Below are positions 8,385 through 17,860 of a stretch of DNA of 26,624 nt, in pieces (position 1 is the stretch's first letter; every line of letters begins with the position of its first letter). Location: the NCBI GenBank assembly GCA_047637875.1, contig JBLJBH010000003.1, positions 1-26,624 on the forward strand, read 5' to 3'. Below the pieces are notes generated by a model. That model saw only the letters and a program-made list of their open reading frames with translations, did no database searches and was not told the DNA's origin. The position numbers and the translations under genes are program-made. The DNA comes from UBA7396 sp047637875. Its GTDB lineage: Bacteria > Patescibacteriota > Gracilibacteria > BD1-5 > UBA6164.

Positions 8385-10709
8385 CTATTTAACATATAAA
8401 CTCTTTTGTAGCTCATAATAAGCATTTTTAAGCTCCTGCATTCACCCGAAAGTCTCTGCAATTTCTCTTGGTTGACCTTGATTAAAGAGAGCAATTTTAC
8501 TTGCTAGTCCATCTTTTCTAAATTCTAAAATTCCATTTTTTACATAAAGTCATAACAAAAACTCTAAAAATTCTTTTGCTTTTAAACTTTGGTATTTTTC
8601 CACCGTTTCTTCCCCGTACTGAGACCTTTCAGCTCTAAACTTAATATCACTATTAAAAGAAATGTGAGCCAAAATATCAAAAATATCAGATTTTTCAGCT
8701 TCAAACATTTTCTTTAAGTCTTCCAGTTGTTCACTATCAAGTCAAATATTGGCTAAATTGTGAAGTAATTCTTCTCTGGTTTCAGGGTTTGACCATAACA
8801 TCCTGAGTTGATGCTCATCCTGATAAATACTCGGCAAATCTCCAATAATTCTTTTTAAAAAATCATTTGAATTTAAATGCTTTCCAGTTGTCGGGTCAAG
8901 ATATCTCGTTTCGATATCTATAACTTTTACTTCTCTATTTGGTGCTAGTTTTACCACTAATTTTTCTTTTTTCTCAAAATCACTCTCTTTGATATCAATT
9001 GGAAAATCTTTTTTAATATTTGTTTTGTATTCCTCTTTTTTTGGTTCTAATTCATCAGATAAATCCTCTTCTGGTCATCCATCCCAGAGCTCATCGCTAA
9101 AATCATTCGTAGCTCCTACAAAATCATAAATAGTAAAATAATCTTTCCCATCGAAAAGTCTCGTTCCTCTTCAGATGATTTGTTTGTATTCTACAATACT
9201 TCCTATATTTCTAACAAGTACTATATTTCTTACATTGAGTGCATCCACTCAAGTAGTCAGCATTTGCGAACTCGTTAATATTACTGGAATATCCTTATCA
9301 TTATCCTGAAATCTCTCGAGATATTTTCTTCCTATTTCTCATTCATTGCTTGTAACACGAACACAATAATCAGGGGCTTTTACTTCTTTATATTTATTGA
9401 TACTATCCCTAATTCTCAGTGCGTGACCTTGGTCAACACAAAAAATTATTGTTTTATCCATTTTATTTATTTGTTGTAATATCGTTTGAGCAATTAAATC
9501 AGACCTTTCATCAATTATAATATCTCTTTCCATATCTTTGGTATAATACACTTCTTTTTTTATTTCTCCAGAAACGACTTTATCTCAACTATTTAAAACC
9601 AGTTCATCAATGTTGAGTTTAATTCTTTTTATCTTAAATGGTGTCAAAAATCCGTCATCTATTCCAGTTTTTAGAGAATATTCATATACTGGATTTCAAA
9701 AATACTTGTATGTATCGACATTGTCATTTCTCTTTGGAGTTGCCGTAAGTCAGATATGAACAGCAGAGTCAAAATATTTCAATATTTCAGCCCAATTTCA
9801 GTCTTCTCTCGCTCATCATCTATGACACTCATCAATAATTATGGCATCAAAAAAATCCCTATCATATCTATTGTAATAGGCTTCTAGTGTTTCATCTGGG
9901 TTTTCCTCATCTACTCATCCTGCAAGTGCCTGATAAATAGCAAAAAATATATTTGCATTTGTTGGAACTTTTCATCATCTTTTTTTGATTTCTGTTCCGT
10001 TGATTTTTATGATATCTTTTTCAAGTGGATTAAAAGTATTCATTGCTTGGTCAACAAGAATATTTCTATCAGCAAGAAATAATATTCTTGGTCTTCTCAC
10101 TCAGATACCGTCTTTTGACCATCTGGCATTGAAAAGTTTATAAACCGTTTGGAAAGCAATCACCGTTTTACCGGTTCCAGTTGCAAGAGTCAGTAAAATC
10201 CTATTTTTTCAGTCTCAAATAGACTCCATTATCTTATTTATGGCAATCTCTTGGTAGTATCTTGGTTTTCTTTCAGATAGATAAAATGGTTCTTGAAGTA
10301 AAGTTTCTTTTGTTTGATTGATTTCAGAAAATACTTTTTTATAAAGTTCTTCAGGAGTTGGATAATTATCAACATAATCACCTTTTCCAGTTTTTAGGTC
10401 AAATTCATAAGTTCTTTTTCAGTTTGATGAATACACAAATCTGAGATTTAAAATTTTCCCATATTCTTTTACTTGTTCCAAACCTTCAGTTGGTTCTAAG
10501 TCTTTTTTCTTTGCCTCAATAAGAGCAAGTTTTATTCATTTATAAGTAAGTGCATAATCTGCCGATTTTTTAGTTCATCTTTTTCCTCAAAGTCAAATCC
10601 TTCCGTCAGTAAAAGAATACTCTCTGATAATATTGATATCATTCCAACCATTATTTTTTAATTGTGGGTCTATGTAATTTGCTCTTGTGTCTGCTTCTGA
10701 ATATGACAT
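8385..10709 (-). CDS. hsdR: Type I restriction endonuclease motor subunit (R)
   Basis: The 774-residue subunit translocates and cuts DNA lacking the host methylation. The N-terminal PD-(D/E)xK nuclease domain has Asp51 (SADYAL) and Glu65-Ala-Lys67 (LIEAKKKD). The SF2 translocase has Walker A ATGTGKT (Gly178 onward) and DECH (residues 293-296) in IIIDECHRGGARED. Later helicase motifs include a Q-x-x-R-like segment in the second domain. The length is at the short end for HsdR but no domain appears missing. It is first in the operon hsdR-fic, with its own putative promoter at 10747-10775, and is insulated from the upstream small genes by a terminator. Confidence 0.95.
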
Positions 10710-10746
10710 TTTTCAGATAAAAAAAGAAATAAAATATATTTTGTTT

Positions 10747-10775
10747 ATTATAAGAAGAAATGTATTTTTTCAAAA
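10747..10775 (-). promoter_or_regulatory. Putative promoter of hsdR-fic
   Basis: On the minus strand, TTTTGA (10775-10770) and a perfect TATAAT (10752-10747) are 17 bp apart, about 38 bases upstream of the hsdR ATG. The -10 is strong and the -35 weak. Confidence 0.5.
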
Positions 10776-10793
10776 TAAATTGATTTTTACAAT

Positions 10794-10833
10794 AAAAAAG
10801 ACCTCTAAGAATGTATCTCAGAGGTCTTTTTTT
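10794..10833. terminator. Bidirectional intrinsic terminator
   Basis: Arms 10794-10806 and 10820-10832 pair over 13 bp (AGACCTCT with AGAGGTCT plus A/T tracts) around a 13-base loop. It ends the two-gene minus-strand unit to its right; the stop codon of the 54-aa gene (10832-10834) overlaps the outer arm. It isolates hsdR from that unit. Confidence 0.8.
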
Positions 10834-10996
10834 ACTTATTGGAGTTGGAAATATACCATCTTACCATATATTCTATGGTTTTACTTCTTTGAAGTCTACT
10901 GTAATATGGTCAGTATATCTTTTTACTCTCACTATCAATCTTTCATAATAGATTTTCGTCTACATTCAGGCTAATCTTTTTTTTAATTCAAAACAT
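10832..10996 (-). CDS. Small ribbon-helix-helix-like protein, 54 aa
   Basis: The 54-residue product starts MFGIKKKISLNVDENLLGKID. A basic beta-strand (KKKISLNV) is followed by a helix beginning DENLLGKID and a second helix with SRLQRSKTIEYMVRWYI. This layout is typical of CopG/Arc-type ribbon-helix-helix DNA-binding proteins, which act as dimers and often control plasmid copy number or toxin-antitoxin operons. The match is by pattern only. It is the second gene of a minus-strand pair, 10 bases after the 72-aa gene, and runs into a terminator. It lies beside the putative replication region, which suits a copy-control or operon regulator. Three in-frame UGA codons support the frame. Confidence 0.6.
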
Positions 10997-11006
10997 AATA
11001 CAAAAA

Positions 11007-11225
11007 TTATAAGGTAAAATTATCATTTATGGAAATTTTCTCTCCATTTCTCAATCAGGAAACTTTGTAATTTATCACAATTTTTCCGTTTTGGTTTAGC
11101 TTACTAATCAAATTGATATTAAAACTTCACAAGTAAAAATATTTACTTATATCAATTAAAATCTTATTCACCTCCTCTTTAGTCAAGACTCTATTGGTTC
11201 TTGCAACATTATTCATATTTCCCAT
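11007..11225 (-). CDS. Hypothetical protein, 72 aa
   Basis: The small open frame encodes MGNMNNVARTNRVLTKEEVNK and ends KISINDNFTL; a second ATG at 11216 would also serve. The middle has a helix (LTKEEVNKILIDISKYF) followed by strands. No family is recognised. It is preceded by the shared GTGTGT/T-rich upstream element of the island (11235-11272) and followed 10 bases later by the ribbon-helix-helix gene. Two-gene units of this size with one DNA-binding partner can be toxin-antitoxin or copy-control modules, but no toxin motif is seen. Confidence 0.6.
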
Positions 11226-11234
11226 AATTGTGAA

Positions 11235-11272
11235 ATTAAAAAATAAAAAGCTTTCGCAAAAAGAATACACAC
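11235..11272 (-). promoter_or_regulatory. Island upstream element, copy 2 (minus strand)
   Basis: On the minus strand, GTGTGTAT (11272-11265) is followed by TTATTTTTTAAT (11246-11235), 9 bases before the ATG at 11225. It is the only copy of the shared element on this strand. Confidence 0.4.
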
Positions 11273-11319
11273 TTCCATTTTGGGTTCTTTTTTTATTATT
11301 TTTCTATGTTTTTATTTAA

Positions 11320-11515
11320 AAATACCGAATTAGGTATCAGATTAGGCATAAATGTAGTATTACATTAGTATCACAAAAATAATGGTATAAAAATAGGTAT
11401 TGATTTGAATGATGAAATTAAGTAGTAAAATCGGTGCAAATGTAGTATTACAGTGATATTAAGTTGAGATTAAGGTAGTATAAAAAAATACTTTAAATAA
11501 ATAATTTCGTATTAC
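11320..11515. repeat. Repeat-rich non-coding region, candidate replication origin
   Basis: No gene is seen between 11226 and 11740. AAATGTAGTATTACA occurs twice in direct orientation, at 11350-11364 and 11438-11452, exactly 88 bp apart. Degenerate relatives built on GTAGTA or GGTAT lie nearby, including gtagta at 11422 and 11475 and ggtat near 11332, 11384 and 11395. Direct repeats beside a replication-initiator gene suggest iterons, though the degenerate copies do not keep a strict period. The region lies upstream of the AEP-like gene at 11741. Origin function is inferred from position and repeats. Confidence 0.45.
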
Positions 11516-11518
11516 AAA

Positions 11519-11550
11519 AAAAGAAACTCAAAATAAAAAGAGTTTCTTTT
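11519..11550. terminator. Terminator-like hairpin
   Basis: AAAAGAAACTC (11519-11529) pairs with GAGTTTCTTTT (11540-11550) around a 10-base loop. It is usable on both strands. No gene ends here on the plus strand, so it may close a small RNA from the repeat region or block read-through. Confidence 0.65.
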
Positions 11551-11588
11551 ATTATTCAAGTAAAATTAATTTCATAAGAGAAATTCTC

Positions 11589-11617
11589 AAAAAGACTATA
11601 CTATGTATAGTCTTTTT
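11589..11617. terminator. Second terminator-like hairpin before the AEP gene
   Basis: Arms 11589-11601 and 11605-11617 (GACTATAC with GTATAGTC plus A/T tracts) pair perfectly over 13 bp around a 3-base loop. It lies only 38 bases after the previous hairpin and 124 bases before the ATG at 11741. Confidence 0.7.
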
Positions 11618-11697
11618 TATCTTATCATTTTTTCAAAACACCACAGTAGTCCTTTATCAATCACATTTTTAAATTTCAAAAAAATCGCTACCCAAAA

Positions 11698-11731
11698 AAG
11701 TGTGTGTTTATATGTATCTTATTTTTTAACA
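11698..11731 (+). promoter_or_regulatory. Island upstream element, copy 3
   Basis: This 34-bp block (GTGTGTTT at 11702, TTATTTTTTAAC at 11719-11730) matches 17932-17965 at 30 of 34 positions. It ends 9 bases before the ATG of the AEP-like gene. Such similarity upstream of two unrelated genes points to a shared control site. Confidence 0.55.
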
Positions 11732-11740
11732 TATATACAT

Positions 11741-13624
11741 ATGATATTACACGTACTGGGACAAAAAGATTTTGTCCAAATTAATTCGGATTATTCTATT
11801 GAAAATAGAGTAAATAATAAGACTATTTTATTTTATAAGAATATGGTATCTTGAGAATTTATAACTTTATGAGAGGAGAAAATAAAAGAGCAAAAAAGAT
11901 TTAACAATCTTTACTTTGCAATAAATTGGTATCTATGAAACAGTAGAAAAGAAGAGCATTTAAGGATTATATATGCATTATGATTTGATATTGACACAAA
12001 AAAAGACAATATTCCAGAAGATAGAATGCGGAAGAATATAAAAAATATTGAAATACAATATTGATTAATTCCTCATATTATCAATAAAACTATGTGAGGG
12101 TTTCATATTTTTTACTTATTCGAACCAACTCCATATTTAAACTTTAGCAATGAGTTTGAAAAATTATATAACTTTCTAAGAGATAAACTAGAAGCTGATA
12201 AAGGATTTAGTTGGAAAGCTTGAATATTAAAAGTAGTAGGTAGTTATGATTTCCGTAAATATTGAAATATTACAAATATAAAAAACGAAAACCATAATAG
12301 ATATAAGCTGACAGATTGTGGCAAGATACTTTGAAGTGAAATTTTGAGTAAATATATTTCTATTAATTTCGAAAAAGAATTCGAAAAAATTGAAGCAGAA
12401 AATAAAATATTTATTGAAAATGAAAAAATAAATGAAATAAAAAAGAATTTTTTTGTTTATAGAATAAATGAGATAAATTTTTTAGTTATATTAGAAAAAT
12501 TAAAGGATTATTGATATGATTTTAGATTAGATAAAGAAAATAAAGTCGAATATTATATTGATAATACATTAATTGATACATTCCAAATCTCATATTTTGA
12601 AAATGAATGAAGAGCAATTGATTGGACAAAAGAAAAAAGAGAAATGGATTGAAAAACATCAAGATGAAGTAATTATTGATTTTTATATTTCGTTTTTTGA
12701 GAACTAGAAAATAGAATGAATAAAAATGTTCCCATCAAAGAGAAAAACACAACTAAAGAATTAATCAGAAAATTCGTATGAAAATATTTTGGAATTTATT
12801 CTCAATTATCACCTGAAAATTACATAAATACAAATAAATTAATATTTGACGAATTTATTTCATCTCCATTAGAGTTTGATAGTGTAAATACCGATTTCTT
12901 ACTTAAAAATGATATTATAAACGAAGAATGATATTTAACATCTACTGCATTATTTTTATTATTATCTATATTTAAAATGACTGAAATAGATAAAAAATGA
13001 ACAGTAGAAAATAAAACTATTTATGATTTATTATCGCACTCACATTTAAAGTATAAAAATATAAATAAACAAAAAGAAAAATATAAAACACTATTATTAT
13101 GACTTTCAATGCTCTATAGAGACCTGCATATAAAATGAAAAGAGAGTGATAAAGTAAGAGTTTATCTAATTTGAAATTTAGTTATTGATGACGATTTAAT
13201 ATCATTTGTACTTCTAAAAAACTATTTCAAATTAGATAGAGATGAAAAAAACTATTACAGATGAATTCCTATTAAAATTATTAATGATGAAAATATCAGC
13301 ATATCTACAACTTACTTTTATGTATATTTATTGACAAATTTTTTGGAAATAAAAAATCCAAAAATAAATAACAAAATTAAACATAATGAAAAAAATATAA
13401 CTGATGATAAAATAGTGAAAATAGAGGGTATAAAAGAAATAAGTATGAATGATTGGTTATTTGAGAGGTGATGGAATGAGAAACATACAAATAAAAGTAA
13501 ATATAAATTAGATACAATAAAGGAAATATTATATTTCAAAAAGTTACTACCTAATAATGTCAGAATAAATATAACAAAAGATAATTTTATTCAAATAATA
13601 AAAAAATTCGAAAAAAAGTTATAA
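11741..13624 (+). CDS. Probable AEP/primase-polymerase-type replication protein
   Basis: The 627-residue protein has, in its first third, the three motifs of archaeo-eukaryotic primase (AEP) replication proteins. LGFDIDT gives the metal-binding D83-x-D85. MGGFHIFYLFE gives His122 in a GxH motif. LEADKG is followed by a (G)ILKVVGSYDFRKYGN segment like the R-x-PGT-x-N-x-K end of the domain. The C-terminal 400 residues are helical and Lys/Asn-rich; I see no helicase Walker motif. Such proteins start replication of plasmids and integrative elements by making primers. A repeat-rich region lies upstream. ATG 11741 was chosen because it directly follows the shared upstream element; an earlier in-frame ATG lies inside a hairpin. 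It could instead be a defence PrimPol. Confidence 0.68.
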
Positions 13625-13641
13625 TCCCCTATTATTTCAAA

Positions 13642-13676
13642 AAAAAGATAGAAAAAAAGTTATTTTCTATCTTTTT
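13642..13676. terminator. Intrinsic terminator after the AEP gene
   Basis: Arms 13642-13655 and 13663-13676 pair over 14 bp (AGATAGAAAA with TTTTCTATCT plus A/T tracts) around 7 bases, 17 bases past the stop. Confidence 0.8.
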
Positions 13677-13710
13677 AATTTAGTCCTATAAACAAACTCT
13701 CTACATATAA

Positions 13711-13743
13711 ATGAAAAGGAGTAGGAGGAGGAAGAAGATATAA
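13711..13743 (+). other. Purine-rich tract with a 10-codon Arg/Lys reading frame
   Basis: An ATG at 13711 opens a 10-codon frame, MKRSRRRKKI, whose DNA is almost all purine. It is unlike the surrounding sequence, contains several Shine-Dalgarno-like GGAG runs, and overlaps a TATAAT at 13740-13745. It may be a leader peptide or simply a composition anomaly. The remainder of 13677-13790 shows nothing I can name. Confidence 0.25.
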
Positions 13744-13790
13744 TATATAAATAGTAGTATAAAATCATATTATAAAAAGAATAAATAAAT

Positions 13791-13831
13791 GTGTGTTTAT
13801 AAAAGTAGGCATCTACATTTTATTTATTAAC
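13791..13831 (+). promoter_or_regulatory. Island upstream element, copy 4
   Basis: GTGTGTTT at 13791-13798 is followed by TTATTTATTAAC at 13820-13831, 9 bases before the ATG at 13841. The spacing between the blocks is wider than in the best copies. Confidence 0.4.
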
Positions 13832-13840
13832 TTTTTATTT

Positions 13841-14299
13841 ATGTGAAAGAAAAACTTTAATATTAAAGAAGTAACTGAGAATTACTTTTTAAGGGATAAC
13901 AAAAAGATAAAGATTGTATTCTCTTACGATTATTTTCACGATTTTATTATTAGAAACTGACTTGAAGAAATTTTCTCAAAAAAGCTGTATATTGATTGAT
14001 TTGATTTCGAAATTGTAAAATTATCTAAAATAGATTTTAATTTAGATTTGGAAAGCCCTGATTATATTTCAAAATTACAAACTAACAGAGAGACTTATAT
14101 TACTGAAGGATTATTATATCTAGGGAATGACAAGTCTAGAAGATTTTGATTTTTCTTTTTCCCAAATTATGTTGAGAATTGAGAAGTAAAAAATGATTTT
14201 ATCACTATATATAGTGATAAAGAGATTGATTTAACTGATTATGTAACTTTTAGGGGATTATTTAAGAGAGATGGTGTTGTAATAGCTTTGAAGATATAA
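13841..14299 (+). CDS. Hypothetical protein, 152 aa
   Basis: The 152-residue product starts MGKKNFNIKEVTENYFLRD, with UGA as the second codon, and ends RGLFKRDGVVIALKI. It is rich in Phe, Asp and Lys and seems soluble; RRFGFFFFPNYV is unusually aromatic. No family is recognised. Its start and upstream element resemble those of the 189-aa gene at 2063, but I see no convincing similarity in the body of the proteins. It is a single-gene unit, followed 8 bases later by a terminator hairpin. A 24-bp perfect palindrome lies inside the gene at 14198-14221. Confidence 0.7.
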
Positions 14300-14307
14300 C
14301 AGAATGA

Positions 14308-14332
14308 GACAAGAGTATTCTTGTCTTTTTTT
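14308..14332 (+). terminator. Intrinsic terminator
   Basis: GACAAGA (14308-14314) pairs with TCTTGTC (14319-14325) around 4 bases and is followed by seven T residues, 8 bases past the stop of the 152-aa gene. Confidence 0.8.
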
Positions 14333-14342
14333 GCATTTTTTC

Positions 14343-14371
14343 TTTACATATACTAAAATACAACTGATACT
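14343..14371 (+). promoter_or_regulatory. Putative promoter of the 98-aa/831-aa gene pair
   Basis: TTTACA (14343-14348) and GATACT (14366-14371) are 17 bp apart, 17 bases before the ATG at 14389. A T-rich ATTTTAAC resembling the second block of the shared upstream element follows, but GTGTGTT is absent. Confidence 0.4.
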
Positions 14372-14388
14372 TTCATTATTTTAACTTT

Positions 14389-14685
14389 ATGCTTCAAAAA
14401 GCAATACAAGACTCATTTTTATTGAGTGATTTACAAAAAGAGTACCTCATAAATAATATTGATACTCTAGATAAAAATGATTTGGAGAAAATCTTAGAAT
14501 TACTCAGTAACGAAAAAGATTTTACACTATCACTTCTTAGAAAATATAAAAATGATGGTAAAAATACGAGTATCGTAGACTTAAAATGAGAACTTATAAA
14601 CGAAAATATGAAAAGAATGAAAAAACTAGAACTTTCTGAAATAGAAATATTTGATATAGAAAAAGAACTAGAAAATATTATATAA
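14389..14685 (+). CDS. Hypothetical helical protein, 98 aa
   Basis: The 98-residue product starts MLQKAIQDSFLLSDLQKEYL and ends EIEIFDIEKELENII. It is almost all predicted helix, with heptad-like Leu/Ile spacing (DKNDLEKILELLSNEKDFTLSLLRKY), suggesting a coiled-coil or helical-bundle partner protein. It is 12 bases upstream of the 831-aa gene in the same direction, so the two are probably co-transcribed and may act together. One UGA-Gly codon lies in the middle. No known family is recognised. Confidence 0.7.
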
Positions 14686-14697
14686 AATCAATTAAAT

Positions 14698-17193
14698 ATG
14701 GTTGTTGAAACTCAAAATAATCAGCTGGAACTTTCAAATCTTTCCCAGGTAAAAGACCAAATGCTTGAGAAAGATTTTCAAACTGTAATAGAAGCTTTTG
14801 AGAAAATGCCTCCAGATTGAAAAAGACAATTCTTAGAGTGAATGGCAAGTAAAGATACTCACTTTAATAACTTATACACTCAATTAAAGAAATATTTTTG
14901 GAATGAAATTGTAAAACTTCAAAAAGGAAAATCAACAGAGAATAAAGATATAAAGAATAGCAATGATTTTTCATTATCATCGTTTCTATGAAAGGAAAAA
15001 TCAATTATTGAAAATAATGAATATTTAAAAGAATTTAAAGATTATTTTGAGCAAAAAGAACTCAATTGACGCAAAGTATCTGTTTTAAAAGAAAATGTAT
15101 ATCAGTGATATTTAAGGTATAGTAAACTCAATCCAGAAACTCAAAAAAAAGAAATACTTAATACTCTTCCTCTCGCAAAAGCTCTTTGAGAAAAAGAACT
15201 ACTCAAAGCAAAAGAGGAGTTACAATCAAGTCTAAAAGCATCGAGTAATATGCTATATGCACCACAAAATATGGATAGTGCAAAACTGTTTGCCGAGCAA
15301 CAATATGACAAAAAAGAAGAGGATATTATCAAAAAATATACTCCTCTGGCTGAAAAACTCGTACAACATCTTGAAAATACAGATTTTTGAAATCAAATTA
15401 TTTGAAACACGGTTTCATATACTCAAGAAGAAAGGATGAAAAAATCGGTAAATAATACTTTATGATTTGATGAAAATAGCGAAACTGAAATTGGAAATAA
15501 AATAAAAGCAAAAACTCAATGACTTACACTAGAAATAAATCAGTTAAAAGAAGAATTATCAATAAAAATAAAAGATTTTCAATGAAGTCAAGAAAACTTA
15601 AAACAAAGAGACTATATTACTCGGGAGAGAATACTTTATCAAGATATACCAGAACAATCAAATAATGAGATTGCAAATAAAATTAAAAATTACGCTTTTG
15701 AAGTAGGAAAAGATATATTAAATAATCCTGACTTATTATCAGTAGTAAAAGATAAAAAAAGAGTGACTCTTCCTATCTGAAATGGGGATGATGTAGTACT
15801 TGATTTTTCACAATTATGAAATATTGATACTACAAAATTATCAAAAAAAGAACTTTTAGATTTATATACAAAAAATTTTGATACTATTTATAGAAATTCT
15901 TTTTCACAAAAAGTAAGAGATTATTTTTGAGATGTGTATGAGTCAGCAAAAAATAATCCTGGAAAAACAACTATTGATGTAAGTAGTGTAATTATTGCTT
16001 GACTTTCTGCTACAGTTTTATCATATGGAACATTTTGATATGGAATACCTGTATCTTGAGCAGTTGCCACCGTAGTTGATAATGCTTATAGATGAGCGAT
16101 GTATCAATTATTTTTAGAGGGATGATATAAAAAATGAATGTGAATAGAAGAAGATGATACCACTCAAGATATTTTCATAAAGAAATCATTTGAGCTGTGA
16201 GCAAACACAGTTTTATTTTGAATGTTTAAAGCAACAAAAGTTTGAGAAGCAAAAACACTAGAAAAATTTTTTACTCCAAATCAAGCACATTTTCTAGAAA
16301 ATAGTTATATAAGTACTGGTGTAAAAACTGGTGTAGAGGCTTGATTTTTTACTGCATTTTCTCACGCAAACGATAAAGCTTTACAAACTGTTTTGAATGA
16401 TGGAAATATTCAAGAAATATATGAAAATATAAAAGATATTCCAAATATGGATGCACTATTAAAAGCATATACATATAATCTTCTTTTTATTACATTAGTT
16501 AAAACCTGAGCAAAAAAATGAGAAAATATTGTTATAAATCAATTAGAAAAAAAGTTATCAAAACAAAAAGCAAATCTTGAAAGTCAATGATATCAAATAG
16601 TAGATAGTGGTGATGGATTAGTTTTATATAAATGACTTCAAAGGCAAAAAGATATTAAAAATCCTGATATAAAAGAATTCATTGCTCTCAATAAAAAAAT
16701 TATGTATTTAAATAAAGAACCAGAATACAGAAAAGCTGAAAATGGAAGATGATGAAAATCTTGATATACGATTACTCCCAGAGAAGAAAAATTTCAAAAA
16801 TTAGAAGAGTTTTCAAAAGAAACACAAGTTGGAAAGATTTCCTATGCGTTATGAGATAAATCTATTTGAGAAACACTTCAAAAAAATTGACTCCAAAACT
16901 GAAAATGAGTTTGAGAGTGATTACTGAAAAAATCTTGATTTTCTAAAGAAGAAATTTCTGAATTTAAAAAATGAAAATTATCTTGAGAAAAGCCAAACGA
17001 AGTGAAGGCAATTAAAGAAATGGATAAAGCTATGGAAGTGGTTTATAGGGAATATAAAGAGTGATTAAGTAAATTTATATCTTGAAAAAGTTTAAGAGAC
17101 TCATATCCTAATGTTTCAAAAGAATTATTACCAAAACTATGAACAATTATAACTAAAGAATTAGAATTAACACTACCAATTTATAATAAATAA
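14698..17193 (+). CDS. Large hypothetical protein, 831 aa, with a hydrophobic central segment
   Basis: The 831-residue product starts MVVETQNNQLELSNLSQVKDQ. Residues 1-420 are mostly charged helix with likely coiled coils. From about residue 423, a Gly/Ala/Val-rich stretch (VSSVIIAGLSATVLSYGTFGYG, then IPVSGAVATVVDNAYRG) could form one or two membrane spans or a pore hairpin. The C-terminal half returns to charged helix with Gly-rich loops. Many glycines are UGA. No enzyme motif or family is recognised. Size, partner gene and position at the distal end of a mobile island would suit a transfer, structural or toxin-like protein, but this is open. The terminator follows directly, with the stop touching its first arm. 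Confidence 0.75.
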
Positions 17194-17222
17194 AAACAAG
17201 GAAATTATTTTTCCTTGTTTTT
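17192..17222. terminator. Shared terminator of convergent genes
   Basis: Arms 17192-17204 and 17210-17222 (CAAGGAAA with TTTCCTTG plus A/T tracts) pair over 13 bp. The stop codons of both convergent genes lie in it: the plus-strand one at its left edge and the minus-strand one in the loop at 17205-17207. Confidence 0.85.
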
Positions 17223-17834
17223 ATTTTCTATAATTTTTCTAAAATAACGTATAGCATCAAACATTTCATTTATAGCATTTAAGGTAGCAGTAGAATAATC
17301 ATCTGAAAATATAGGGACTTCTGTTCAGTCCTTTTTGTATAATTTCCATAATCAATTTCTTGTATCCAATTCTATTTTTCAATATCATTTTCTAATATAT
17401 CCTGCTTGAAAAAAATCTTCTAACATTTCTCTGGTTCTAAAATAATCTACATTAGCATATCTACTTCAATTAAGCTCTGTTAAATATACAAGATTTCAAG
17501 TTTTGCTTTCATAAATCGCATAAACATCTCTATTAGGTATTTTTTTAATTTCAATAGTTCATTTTTCAATAGCTTCCTGAACCTTACTTCATTCATAATC
17601 AGGAAGCTTTTTTAATTTTTGGATAAATTCTTTTTTGAAAGTTTCATTTAATTCTCAGGTTTCTTTTTTAGTTTCAGCCTTTACTAAAATAGTAGCGACT
17701 CTCTTTTTTGTATCAAAAACTGTTTTTCATATTTGAGGTCATACTCATAAAGACTCAGCAGTTTTTATAACTGCTGGTTTTTCTTGATGCTTTGAATAGT
17801 TGTCAGGTCATTTTTGAGCTCCTATATCTGCCAT
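17205..17834 (-). CDS. Hypothetical protein, 209 aa
   Basis: The 209-residue product starts MADIGAQKGPDNYSKHQEKPA, a disordered Gly/Lys-rich N-terminus. A mixed region follows, with IKKIPNRDVYAIYESKTGNLVYLTEL, and then RTREMLEDFFQAGYIRKGYGKIELDT. The C-terminal helix ends in a Lys-rich tail. No family is recognised and no membrane segment or signal peptide is visible. It contains many in-frame UGA codons. It is convergent with the 831-aa gene and has its own promoter (17861-17889). ATG 17834 is the first ATG after that promoter. Confidence 0.72.
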
Positions 17835-17860
17835 AAATAAGAATTAATTGTATCATCCCC

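Noticed and set aside
10687..10974. Plus-strand 95-codon reading frame
   Set aside because: It runs antisense through the hsdR start, a terminator and the ribbon-helix-helix gene, with a poor composition and no start signal.
13318..13539. Minus-strand hydrophobic reading frame that looks like a small membrane protein
   Set aside because: It lies wholly opposite the 627-aa AEP-like gene; the hydrophobic look comes from reading AT-rich coding DNA antisense.
2063..14299. The 189-aa and 152-aa island proteins as paralogues
   Set aside because: They share an upstream element and an MGK start but no convincing similarity beyond the first residues.
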